This document shows positions 1-5,587 of a stretch of 5,587 nucleotides of DNA, one piece after another (positions within the stretch are counted from its first letter, which is position 1; each line of letters begins with the position of its first letter). The DNA lies in the NCBI GenBank assembly GCA_023428865.1, contig JAEYWT010000082.1, positions 1-5,587 on the forward strand, read 5' to 3'. Below the pieces are notes generated by a model that ran no database searches, was not told the origin of the DNA, and saw nothing but the letters and a program-made list of their open reading frames with translations. A program made the position numbers and the translations under genes. This DNA comes from Bacteroidota bacterium (lineage in GTDB: Bacteria > Bacteroidota > Bacteroidia > Flavobacteriales_F > PHOS-HE28).

Positions 1-1166
1 AGGAACAGGGCTGAACGCGCACCCACGATCACACGCGGTGCCTCCGGCCCGGTGCAGCGCATCCACAAGGCGGTGCGTTCGTGTTGGGCCATGCGTGAAT
101 GGAATACCGCCACGTTCGCAGCAAAGCGGGCGCGTAATCGTGCGATGATCTGTGTGGTCAGGGCGATCTCCGGCAACAGGTACAACACCTGTTCGCCACG
201 CGCCATGGCCTCCATGATCAAGGTGGTGTACAGCTCGGTCTTGCCGCTGGAGGTAACCCCGCGCAGTAACACTACCTCATGGGTAAGGAAACCAGCCTTT
301 ACCGCTTCCAGTGCGGTTCCCTGTGCCGCCGAAAGGGTTGGTGGTGGTGCTAAGGCCGCAGCTGGATCGGGTACACCCTCCTCACGTTCGTAGCGTTGGA
401 AGAGGCCTTTCTTGACCAATTGTTCAACCACGGCGGTGGTGCTTCCACTGGCATGCACCAGCTTGGCGCGCTCCACTTCCTTCGGCCTATCGGTCAGGCA
501 TTGGCTCAGCTCTACGTAGCGCATGAGCACATGCAACTGCTTGGGGGCTTTCTCCAGCCGATCGAACCAGCCGTGCAAGGCAGCTTCGGTGCCCTCCCCA
601 TCAGCCAGCTTGATGTAGCTGGCCATCCGTGGTTTCCAGTCCGGCTTCAATTGCTCTTCTAGCAGGAGCGCGCCATGCTCCATCAACCGTTTCACTGCCG
701 GCAGTGGATCCTTCAGGCCCAACAATTCACCGGCTTGTTCCAGGGTCACCACCTGACCGTCTTCCAAGGCGTTCAATAGAAAGACCGCCCGTTCTTGGCC
801 GGGTATGTGCTGCTCCACCGTTGGGCCCGCCACCAGACGCGTTTCGCTGGAAAGCGCCAACTGACCGGGTATGGCAGCGATCATCACTTCGCCGACCGTA
901 CACATGTAATGCGCGGCGATCCGGTCCCATAGCTCCAACTGTTCTGGTAGAACGATGGGCTTCTCGTCCAGCACCGACAATATGGGTCGTGGTTTGCGGT
1001 TCAAGAGATCGTCTAGGTGCAAACGGCGTACAATGGCGCCGTAGAGCTTGCGCCCGCGGCCGAAGGGGACGGCTACACGCATGCCTGGTGCTACCTGCAA
1101 CCCATCCGGAATGGCGTAGGTGAAGGTGCCAGGAACGGCTAGTGGAAGGATGACCTCAGCGTACAA
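1..1166 (-). CDS. priA: Primosomal protein N' (PriA helicase), N-terminal part, cut by the left window edge
   Basis: PriA is a superfamily 2 3'-to-5' DNA helicase. It recognises stalled or collapsed replication forks in the cytoplasm and starts reloading of the replicative helicase. About 388 residues are visible, roughly half of a usual PriA of 730-830. The N-terminus (AEVILPLAVPGTFTYAIP) is the typical start of the 3'-end-binding domain and is followed by VPFGRGRKLYGAIV. The helicase core begins near residue 285: Walker A GVTSSGKT at about 303-310, motif Ia LPEIALTTQ, then FHSRMAQHER and IVGARSALF, all as in known PriA. The DEAH-type box, zinc cysteines and C-terminal lobe lie beyond the edge. 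The frame is intact throughout. The start is uncertain. TTG at 1166 gives MYAEVILPL, which fits the family. The only in-frame ATG, at 1295, would add 43 residues that do not look like PriA and would touch the divergent small gene. Identification is secure; only the start is in doubt. Confidence 0.93.
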   Translation of the reverse strand, partial: MYAEVILPLAVPGTFTYAIPDGLQVAPGMRVAVPFGRGRKLYGAIVRRLHLDDLLNRKPRPILSVLDEKPIVLPEQLELWDRIAAHYMCTVGEVMIAAIPGQLALSSETRLVAGPTVEQHIPGQERAVFLLNALEDGQVVTLEQAGELLGLKDPLPAVKRLMEHGALLLEEQLKPDWKPRMASYIKLADGEGTEAALHGWFDRLEKAPKQLHVLMRYVELSQCLTDRPKEVERAKLVHASGSTTAVVEQLVKKGLFQRYEREEGVPDPAAALAPPPTLSAAQGTALEAVKAGFLTHEVVLLRGVTSSGKTELYTTLIMEAMARGEQVLYLLPEIALTTQIIARLRARFAANVAVFHSRMAQHERTALWMRCTGPEAPRVIVGARSALF

Positions 1167-1293
1167 AGCAGGGGCGATGGAACCGCAAAGGTGATCGATG
1201 AAAGGATCATCGGTTGCAGAATGCGAAGGACCGGTGGCTTTTGGAACGAGGAACGGTGGGCAACATTCCGGTGTGCTCGGTTGTCTTATTGGC

Positions 1294-1479
1294 ATGAAGC
1301 GCAAGCAGGTGGAGTTTAACCATGCGACGGCCAAAGCCAGACGCATACCCGAGCCGCCCGAGGCATCGGTGGAAAAAGACGTGTACGACCTGTCTACCCC
1401 ATTGTGGCACAAGTACTACGAGGCGGTGCGCAAGAGCATCCGTTTTCCCCGATACTACAAGCACGATCTGAACTGGTGA
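1294..1479 (+). CDS. Small basic protein of unknown function (61 residues)
   Basis: I do not recognise this protein. It begins MKRKQVEFNHATAKARR, has a proline-rich stretch (RIPEPPEA), and ends in an aromatic and basic segment (WHKYYEAVRKSIRFPRYYKHD) rich in Tyr, Lys and Arg. There is no signal peptide or membrane segment, so it is probably cytoplasmic; the charge would fit nucleic-acid binding, but that is only a guess. The composition looks like real protein, whereas the 32 residues obtained by extending to the in-frame ATG at 1198 (Gly- and Cys-rich) do not, so the ATG at 1294 is preferred. The gene is divergent from priA and lies 57 bases before the sugar permease, so it could be cotranscribed with the latter. 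A longer open frame runs antisense over this stretch but has shadow-like composition. That the gene is real is moderately likely. Confidence 0.5.
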   Translation: MKRKQVEFNHATAKARRIPEPPEASVEKDVYDLSTPLWHKYYEAVRKSIRFPRYYKHDLNW

Positions 1480-1524
1480 TCCGCTCGCCGTTCCACAAGC
1501 GGTTGTTCGCGAGGTAGGCCGGGT

Positions 1525-1530
1525 AGGAGG
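1525..1530 (+). promoter_or_regulatory. Shine-Dalgarno-like AGGAGG ahead of the sugar permease
   Basis: A perfect AGGAGG lies six bases before the ATG at 1537 and supports that start over the in-frame ATG at 1564. It sits in a G-rich run with three TAGG repeats (1514-1534), so part of the match may be composition. Many Bacteroidota genes lack such sites, which makes this one notable but not decisive. Confidence 0.5.
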
Positions 1531-1536
1531 TAGGGC

Positions 1537-2865
1537 ATGCGTTGGCGCCTCTACTTTCACCCCATGACCTCCACTCCCCACACCCGGTCTGCGGTGTTCG
1601 TGCTCGGTGCGCTGTTCTTCCTCTTCGGCTTCGTTACCTGGTTGAATGGTACGCTGATCCCCTATCTCAAGATCGCTTGCGAACTCACTACCGGCCAGGC
1701 TTTGTGGGTGCCATTCGTTTTCTACTTGGCCTACTTCTTCCTTTCGTTGCCATCGGCTCTCATCCTGGAGCGTACAGGTATGAAGCAGGGTATGATGCTT
1801 GGCCTTTTCGTGATGTCCGTTGGCGCCCTTCTGTTCCTTCCGGCGGCCAACGTTCGGTCTTACCCCATGTTCCTTACTGGCCTCTTCATCATCGGCGCGG
1901 GGTTGGCGTTGTTGCAGACCGCGATAAACCCCTATGTGACCGTGGTGGGCCCGATCGAAAGTGCTGCTGCGCGGATCAGCATCATGGGCATTTGCAACAA
2001 GGTGGCAGGGGTGTTGGCTCCGATCGTGCTATCCAGCGTGGTGCTGGCCGATGCCGATCAACTGGTGGCCGACCTCTCCGTGATGGATGCCGCAGCGAAG
2101 ACTGTTCGCTTGGATGAACTCGCAGCCCGTGTGATCCTTCCGTACTCCCTCATGGCCGCAGCCTTGGTGGGTTTGGGCCTGTTAGTGCGCTTTTCGCCCT
2201 TGCCAGAACTGGACGCCGAGCGGGACAACGAACCGGTGGAAGGTAGCTTACTCGCCTACCCACGCTTGGTACTGGGCGCGGTTGCCTTGTTCCTGTACGT
2301 GGGGGTAGAGGTAATGGCCGGTGATACCATTGGCCTTTACGGCGAGTCGCTGGGTGTTCCCCTCTCCAATGCGAAGTATTTCACCTCACTTACGCTGATC
2401 GCCATGGTGGTGGGCTATTTGATCGGGAATGCCACCATCCCCAAGCTCGTGTCCCAATCAACGGCATTGTTGGCTTCGGCCGTAGTGGGCATCGTGTTAA
2501 CGGCTGTTGCCGTGTTGTTGCCGGTGGATCTGGTGGTGAGGGTGCCGTTCATCGACTTGGAGCACCTCTCCATCATTAAACTCACCGTGCCGTTCACGGT
2601 GGTGTGCATCGCGCTGCTCGGTCTGGCGAACGCCTTGGTTTGGCCTGCGATCTGGCCGCTTGCGATCCGTGATCTGGGGAAACACACCCGAAAGGCCAGT
2701 GCGGTCCTGGTGATGGCTATCGTTGGCGGGGCGGTACTTCCGAAGGTCTATGGGGTGTTGGCCGAAGGACCACTGGGTTACCAAAGCGCTTACTGGATGA
2801 TGGTGCCCTGCTATCTGTTCATCCTATGGTATGCCCTTAAGGGCGCACGTTTGCTACGGTGGTGA
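1537..2865 (+). CDS. Sugar permease, MFS superfamily, FucP/GluP branch
   Basis: This is an inner-membrane secondary transporter that probably imports a monosaccharide such as glucose, galactose, fucose or N-acetylglucosamine with a coupling ion. Its 442 residues match the usual length of the fucose:H+ symporter family (E. coli FucP has 438). Hydrophobic segments fit 12 helices, with a charged cytoplasmic loop after helix 6 (PELDAERDNEPVEG, about 226-239). Family signatures are LNGTLIPYLK (36-45), LQTAINPYVTVVGPIESAA (from 126), RISIMGICNKVAG in the following loop, and YVGVEVMAGDTIGLYGESLG starting at 254. The wording of these segments is typical of Bacteroidota sugar permeases. The positions of the FucP ion-coupling acids Asp46 and Glu135 hold Gly38 and Gln127 here. 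The start at 1537 has a good AGGAGG; ATG 1564 would shorten the protein by nine residues and is also possible. No sugar-catabolism gene is adjacent, so the substrate cannot be named. Confidence 0.93.
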   Translation: MRWRLYFHPMTSTPHTRSAVFVLGALFFLFGFVTWLNGTLIPYLKIACELTTGQALWVPFVFYLAYFFLSLPSALILERTGMKQGMMLGLFVMSVGALLFLPAANVRSYPMFLTGLFIIGAGLALLQTAINPYVTVVGPIESAAARISIMGICNKVAGVLAPIVLSSVVLADADQLVADLSVMDAAAKTVRLDELAARVILPYSLMAAALVGLGLLVRFSPLPELDAERDNEPVEGSLLAYPRLVLGAVALFLYVGVEVMAGDTIGLYGESLGVPLSNAKYFTSLTLIAMVVGYLIGNATIPKLVSQSTALLASAVVGIVLTAVAVLLPVDLVVRVPFIDLEHLSIIKLTVPFTVVCIALLGLANALVWPAIWPLAIRDLGKHTRKASAVLVMAIVGGAVLPKVYGVLAEGPLGYQSAYWMMVPCYLFILWYALKGARLLRW

Positions 2866-2903
2866 TGGCCGCGTTACCGATGGCCTGTTGAAAACTGCTC
2901 GGG

Positions 2904-2926
2904 ACCAAGGAGTCCCCACCCTTGGT
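2904..2926. repeat. Small inverted repeat between permease and lipoprotein genes
   Basis: ACCAAGG (2904-2910) and CCTTGGT (2920-2926) form a perfect seven-base stem with a nine-base loop, 38 bases after the permease stop. No T-run follows on either strand, so it is not a classical intrinsic terminator. It could be a weak terminator, an operator or chance. Confidence 0.35.
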
Positions 2927-2973
2927 GCGCCCCTACCTTCGACACCCGGATAGTGAAACCATCCGTGCAGAAC

Positions 2974-3870
2974 ATGTCCACTTCCTCGAAACTCGCCCTT
3001 GGCCTCGGCTTTGGGCTGTTCCTGGCCGCCTGTGGTGGCTCTGGCTCAACTGATGACAAAACCGCCGCCGATACCCTTGCCGTGGAGAACACGCCCAAGG
3101 AGACCGAGCAACTGAACGTCGGTGGTAGGATCTTCAGTATCCCCTCTCCGGTGCAAGCGGCACTGGCCATGCGTAAAGCTGGCCTGAAGTACCAGAAGGA
3201 GCTTACGGCTCCGTTGGAAAAAGCAGATGCCGTTGCAGGCAAAGCACCACAGAGCCTGTTGTTGGGAATGTATAGTGCCGATCTGGCCTATGCTACCGTT
3301 CATAAAGACGGCCAACGCGCCATGGCCACCATGCAGGCCATCGAAAAGCTCGGCGGTAAATTGGAACTCACCAATTCGTTCGATCGTGCGTTGCTTGATC
3401 GCTTCAAAACGAATCTTGGTAGCGAGGATAGCCTGCTCCAGTTCAGTGGTGTGGCTTTCCGCTCGGCAGACAAGTACTTGAAGCAGAACCAACGGCACGA
3501 TGTGAGCGCCATGGTGCTCGCTGGGGGATGGGTGGAGTCACTCTATCTTACAGTCTCGGATCCCGCAGCCGCTAAGGACCAGACCTTGGTGAACCGTATT
3601 GGTGAGCAGAAGAACACCCTCAGCGCCTTGGTGGAACTGATGCGTGCGAGCGATACGGAGAACGCCGCATCCGATATCACCAAAGCGCTACAGGAGCTGC
3701 AAGGTCTGTTCAACGGTGTGGAGCATAACTACACCTTCCAAGAGCCGGTGACCGATGCGGCGAAGAAGACCACCTTCATCAACAGCACCAGCTCCGTTAC
3801 CATTCCTGCCGATCAACTTACGGCCATCGTGGCCAAGGTGTCGGCCATCCGCAACATGATGCTCGCCTGA
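2974..3870 (+). CDS. Uncharacterised Bacteroidota lipoprotein
   Basis: The 298-residue protein begins with a lipoprotein signal peptide: one Lys, a hydrophobic run and a lipobox LAAC with Cys20 as the expected lipidated residue. A Gly/Ser/Asp-rich linker (GGSGSTDDK) follows, so the mature protein should be anchored in the envelope, probably at the outer membrane. The rest is mostly helical in character, without membrane segments. Recognisable stretches are FSIPSPVQAALAMRKAG (54-70) and AGGWVESLYL (183-192); I recall similar wording in unnamed Bacteroidota proteins, but no function is known to me. The in-frame GTG at 2953 would add seven residues in front of the signal peptide; ATG 2974 gives a normal 20-residue leader and is preferred. 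The secreted-protein gene follows three bases after the stop, which implies an operon. The lipoprotein call is strong; the role is unknown. Confidence 0.88.
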   Translation: MSTSSKLALGLGFGLFLAACGGSGSTDDKTAADTLAVENTPKETEQLNVGGRIFSIPSPVQAALAMRKAGLKYQKELTAPLEKADAVAGKAPQSLLLGMYSADLAYATVHKDGQRAMATMQAIEKLGGKLELTNSFDRALLDRFKTNLGSEDSLLQFSGVAFRSADKYLKQNQRHDVSAMVLAGGWVESLYLTVSDPAAAKDQTLVNRIGEQKNTLSALVELMRASDTENAASDITKALQELQGLFNGVEHNYTFQEPVTDAAKKTTFINSTSSVTIPADQLTAIVAKVSAIRNMMLA

Positions 3871-3873
3871 CCC

Positions 3874-4287
3874 ATGCGTAGGACACTTCTTCTCCTCAGC
3901 CTTTCAGCTTCCATCGCCAGCCAGGCGCAAGAGCTCTGCGGCACCATCGCTGATCGTTGCGAAAAGCACATCACGTCCAACTATATCCCCGATGGCCAGT
4001 TCTACCGCGCCTTGCTGCAGGGTGATGAACAGGCGGAATTCAACCTGACCCTGTTCGGTGGAACCACCTATCGGGTGGCTGCCTGCAGTGGCGATACCGA
4101 TGGTATCCTCGTATTCAACGTGGTGGATAAGGCCAACAATGTCCTCTTCAGCAACAAGGACCAGGGGAACGCTCCATATTGGGACCTCGCCGTAGCCAAT
4201 ACAATCGATGTTCGTATTGAGGCTGGCCTCGATCCTACCAAGGCAGGTAGCGGTTGTGCGGTCATGCTCATCGGTTTCAAGAAATAG
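3874..4287 (+). CDS. Small secreted protein of unknown function, paired with the lipoprotein
   Basis: The 137-residue protein has a clear cleavable signal peptide (two Arg, a Leu-rich core, likely cut after Ala18 in SQA-QE), so it is exported to the periplasm or beyond. The mature part of about 119 residues has four cysteines (22, 29, 71, 128), an even number that allows disulfides, for example 22-29 and 71-128. Alternating hydrophobic stretches (AEFNLTLFGGTTYRVAACSG, ILVFNVVDKANNVLFSN, TIDVRIEAGL, CAVMLIGFKK) suggest a beta-sandwich. The GGTTYRVAACSGDTDG wording loosely recalls PPC-type domains of secreted proteins, which is inference only. The gene starts three bases after the lipoprotein stop and ends just before a strong terminator, so the two genes are probably cotranscribed. 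I know no function for it. Confidence 0.85.
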   Translation: MRRTLLLLSLSASIASQAQELCGTIADRCEKHITSNYIPDGQFYRALLQGDEQAEFNLTLFGGTTYRVAACSGDTDGILVFNVVDKANNVLFSNKDQGNAPYWDLAVANTIDVRIEAGLDPTKAGSGCAVMLIGFKK

Positions 4288-4309
4288 ACCGCCGTCCAGC
4301 GGAACCTTC

Positions 4310-4345
4310 AGGGCGCTCCTCCCGTAAAGAGGGGCGCCCTTTTTT
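4310..4345 (+). terminator. Intrinsic terminator of the lipoprotein/secreted-protein operon
   Basis: Bases 4310-4321 pair with 4329-4340 to form a 12-base-pair GC-rich stem with one T-G wobble (4317/4333) and a seven-base loop. Six consecutive T follow from 4340. It lies 22 bases after the stop at 4287 and ends about 33 bases before the next start, which separates the two transcription units and leaves little room for a promoter of the ABC gene. Confidence 0.9.
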
Positions 4346-4378
4346 GGACCCCTTCCAAAGCGGGGCTGTGCTGGACGC

Positions 4379-5461
4379 ATGAGCGAGAAGATACTCAAGG
4401 CTTTATTGCAGCTGTTCGCCATCATTGCCAAGGGCGATGCGGTGGGTGAAGGTGCGCGTCCGGATAACGCGGCCATCCTCGAGCGTTTCCTACGTAAGCA
4501 GTTCAGTCCGGAAGTGGCGGCCGCCCACATGGCGCGTTACCAGGCTTTCGTGCAGGCTTTCCATGCCAGTGGCGGGCAAAGCCGAACAGGACGCAAACGC
4601 ACCTCGCTCAATTCGGTGAAGGTCCTGAAGATCTGCACCCAAGTGAACGAAGAACTGAACCAACGCCAGAAGTTCGTGGTGTTGGTACACCTGCTCGAGT
4701 TCATCAACAGTAACGATGAGGTGAGCGAACAGGAAGCCGAGTTCGTTTCCACCGTTGCGGAGACCTTCAACATCACCCAGGAAGATTTCGCAAGCTGCCG
4801 GCGCTTCGTGGACGGGCAGCGGGAGCAACGGGAAGATTCTGCGCACCTGCTCTACATCGATGCAACGGTGAGCAATACCATGCAGCAGGCCCGCCACATC
4901 CATGCCCATGGCCTGGAAGGCGAGTTGTGTGTGTTGCACGTGCCCAGTGTGAACCTGTACGTGATGCGCTACACCGGCACCGGTGAGGTGATGATGAACG
5001 GACAGCGCATGGGAAGCGACAGCCACTACGTGCTCAGCAATGGCACCAGTGTACGGCCGCCCAGTGGTGTGCCGATCTATTACAGCGATATCCTCTCTGC
5101 CTTCATGCAGAAAGGAACACGCTCCAGGATCGTATTCAAAGCGGATGCCATCGAGTATGTGTTCCCCAACAAGCGCCAGGGCTTGCATGAACTGCGCTTG
5201 GCGGAGACTGGAGGTAAGCTGATCGGTATCATGGGTGGCAGTGGTAGCGGGAAAAGTACCCTGCTCAACATTCTCAATGGTAATATCAAGCCCAGTCGTG
5301 GCCATGTCACCATCAACGGGATCGATGTGCATACGGAGCGTGACAAGATCCGCGGTGTCATCGGCCACGTGAGCCAGGATGATCTGCTGATCGAAGAGCT
5401 CACCGTTTTCCAGAACCTCTTCTACAACGCCAAGCTCAGCTTCGGCGACCAGACCGATGAG
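4379..5461 (+). CDS. ABC transporter ATPase with N-terminal TerB-like domain, partial
   Basis: About 360 residues of what is probably a much longer protein. Residues 1-150 are helical and resemble the TerB/DjlA-like domain, with QRQKFVVLVHLLEFINSN (95-112) and an acidic DEVSEQEAEFV (113-123). Residues 155-245 are beta-rich (LYVMRYTGTGEVMMNGQRMG, LSNGTSVRPPSGVPIYYSDI) and could be an FHA-like module, which is inference. The ABC ATPase starts near 250: Walker A GGSGSGKST (286-294) and Q-loop Gln333 in GHVSQDD. The signature LSGGQ, Walker B and any membrane domain are not in the window. Large proteins of this build, with ATPase and membrane part in one chain, occur in Bacteroidota; their substrate is not known to me. 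The ATG at 4379 gives an uninterrupted TerB-like start, and no strong ribosome site is visible. After GATGAG (5456-5461) the frame stays open but encodes only the antisense of an inverted homologous fragment, so I end the genuine coding there. Confidence 0.85.
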
Positions 5462-5587
5462 CAGGTCGTCCTGGCTCACGTGGCCGATCACCCCGCGGAT
5501 GCGGTCGCGCTCGGCGTGCACATCGATGCCGTTGATGGTGACACGCCCCCGGCTGGGCGCCAGATTTCCATTGAGCACGTTCAGCAG
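5261..5587. repeat. Imperfect inverted repeat (132-base arms) within ABC ATPase sequence
   Basis: Bases 5261-5392 align without gaps to the reverse complement of 5456-5587, with 107 of 132 positions identical (about 81%). The spacer 5393-5455 is normal coding sequence of the plus-strand gene. The arms encode homologous peptides that differ at 6 of 44 residues, all fairly mild changes, and most base differences are synonymous. So both arms descend from functional genes rather than from a recent exact duplication. Confidence 0.92.
5456..5587 (-). CDS. Fragment of a homologous ABC ATPase gene, inverted, cut at both ends
   Basis: Read on the minus strand from the right edge, this encodes 44 residues starting LLNVLNGNLAPSRGRVTING and ending in GHVSQDDLLI, which is the stretch just after Walker A through the Q-loop of an ABC ATPase. 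It is 38/44 identical to residues 295-338 of the neighbouring plus-strand gene. Third codon positions are about 89% G or C against about 70% in the plus copy, which suggests a different genome or a paralogue under different base pressure. The Walker A Gly-Lys-Ser lies beyond the right edge. At 5456 the homology stops abruptly and runs into the plus-strand gene. It could be a chimeric join in the assembly or a true rearranged paralogue; the homology itself is certain. Confidence 0.75.

Noticed and set aside
301..350. Apparent frameshift in priA before the helicase domain
   Set aside because: A first reading suggested a stop near 300, but codon-by-codon rechecking with coordinates showed one continuous frame through the Walker A motif; the error was a miscopied base.
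52..1123. Three plus-strand open frames across the left end
   Set aside because: They are antisense to priA, which is continuous on the minus strand with clear family motifs.
1207..1581. Minus-strand open frame of 124 codons between priA and the permease
   Set aside because: Low-complexity Thr/Gly/His/Val-rich translation, antisense to the small gene and overlapping the permease start; it has no recognisable features.
2934..2941. TACCTTCG as a Bacteroidota -7 promoter element for the lipoprotein operon
   Set aside because: It is one base off TAnnTTTG, but no TTG element lies at the expected upstream spacing, so the support is too weak.
4380..4500. Tellurite-resistance operon suggested by the TerB-like domain
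   Set aside because: TerB-like domains occur in many proteins, and no other ter genes are present in the window.
4490..5578. Long minus-strand open frame of 362 codons
   Set aside because: Only the stretch from 5578 to 5456 is genuine ABC-like coding. The rest is antisense to the TerB-ABC gene and stays open by composition; the fold-back join makes it look like one protein.
5462..5587. Continuation of the plus-strand ABC frame to the window end
   Set aside because: The frame is open but the translated residues do not resemble an ABC ATPase; the sequence is the antisense of a homologous gene fragment.

Overview
The window looks like a piece of chromosome from a member of the Bacteroidota, probably a GC-rich relative of the Flavobacteriales. 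This is inferred from protein style. The sugar permease carries the membrane-segment wording typical of Bacteroidota homologues, the lipoprotein and small secreted protein resemble uncharacterised Bacteroidota envelope proteins, and the ABC ATPase is preceded by a TerB-like domain. GC content is clearly above 50% by eye. No RNA gene, CRISPR array, insertion sequence or phage gene was seen. Both ends cut through genes.

Layout: (1) 1-1166, minus strand: the N-terminal half of the replication-restart helicase PriA, running off the left edge. (2) 1294-1479, plus strand: a small basic protein of unknown function, divergent from priA. (3) 1537-2865, plus: a 12-helix sugar permease of the FucP/GluP branch of the major facilitator superfamily, preceded by a clear Shine-Dalgarno-like AGGAGG. 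(4) 2974-3870 and 3874-4287, plus: a lipoprotein and a small secreted protein three bases apart, closed by a strong intrinsic terminator at 4310-4345. (5) 4379-5461, plus: the start of an ABC ATPase with an N-terminal TerB-like domain, a probable beta-rich FHA-like middle and the Walker A half of the ATPase. (6) 5456-5587: a 132-base stretch that reads on the minus strand as a diverged copy (107/132 bases, 38/44 residues) of the Walker A to Q-loop region of the gene just before it.

The genes do not form one pathway. PriA is housekeeping, the permease imports a sugar, and the lipoprotein/secreted pair is a likely two-gene envelope unit of unknown role.

The most unusual structure is the right end. 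The ABC gene runs into an inverted homologue of itself at a point sharing only the six bases GATGAG with the expected sequence. The inverted copy has different codon usage (about 89% versus 70% GC at third positions). This is most simply a chimeric join, either an assembly or amplification artefact between related genes or genomes, or a real rearrangement between paralogues. I found no convincing evidence of a new biological system. The best leads are the fold-back end, the lipoprotein/secreted pair and the permease's altered ion-coupling residues.
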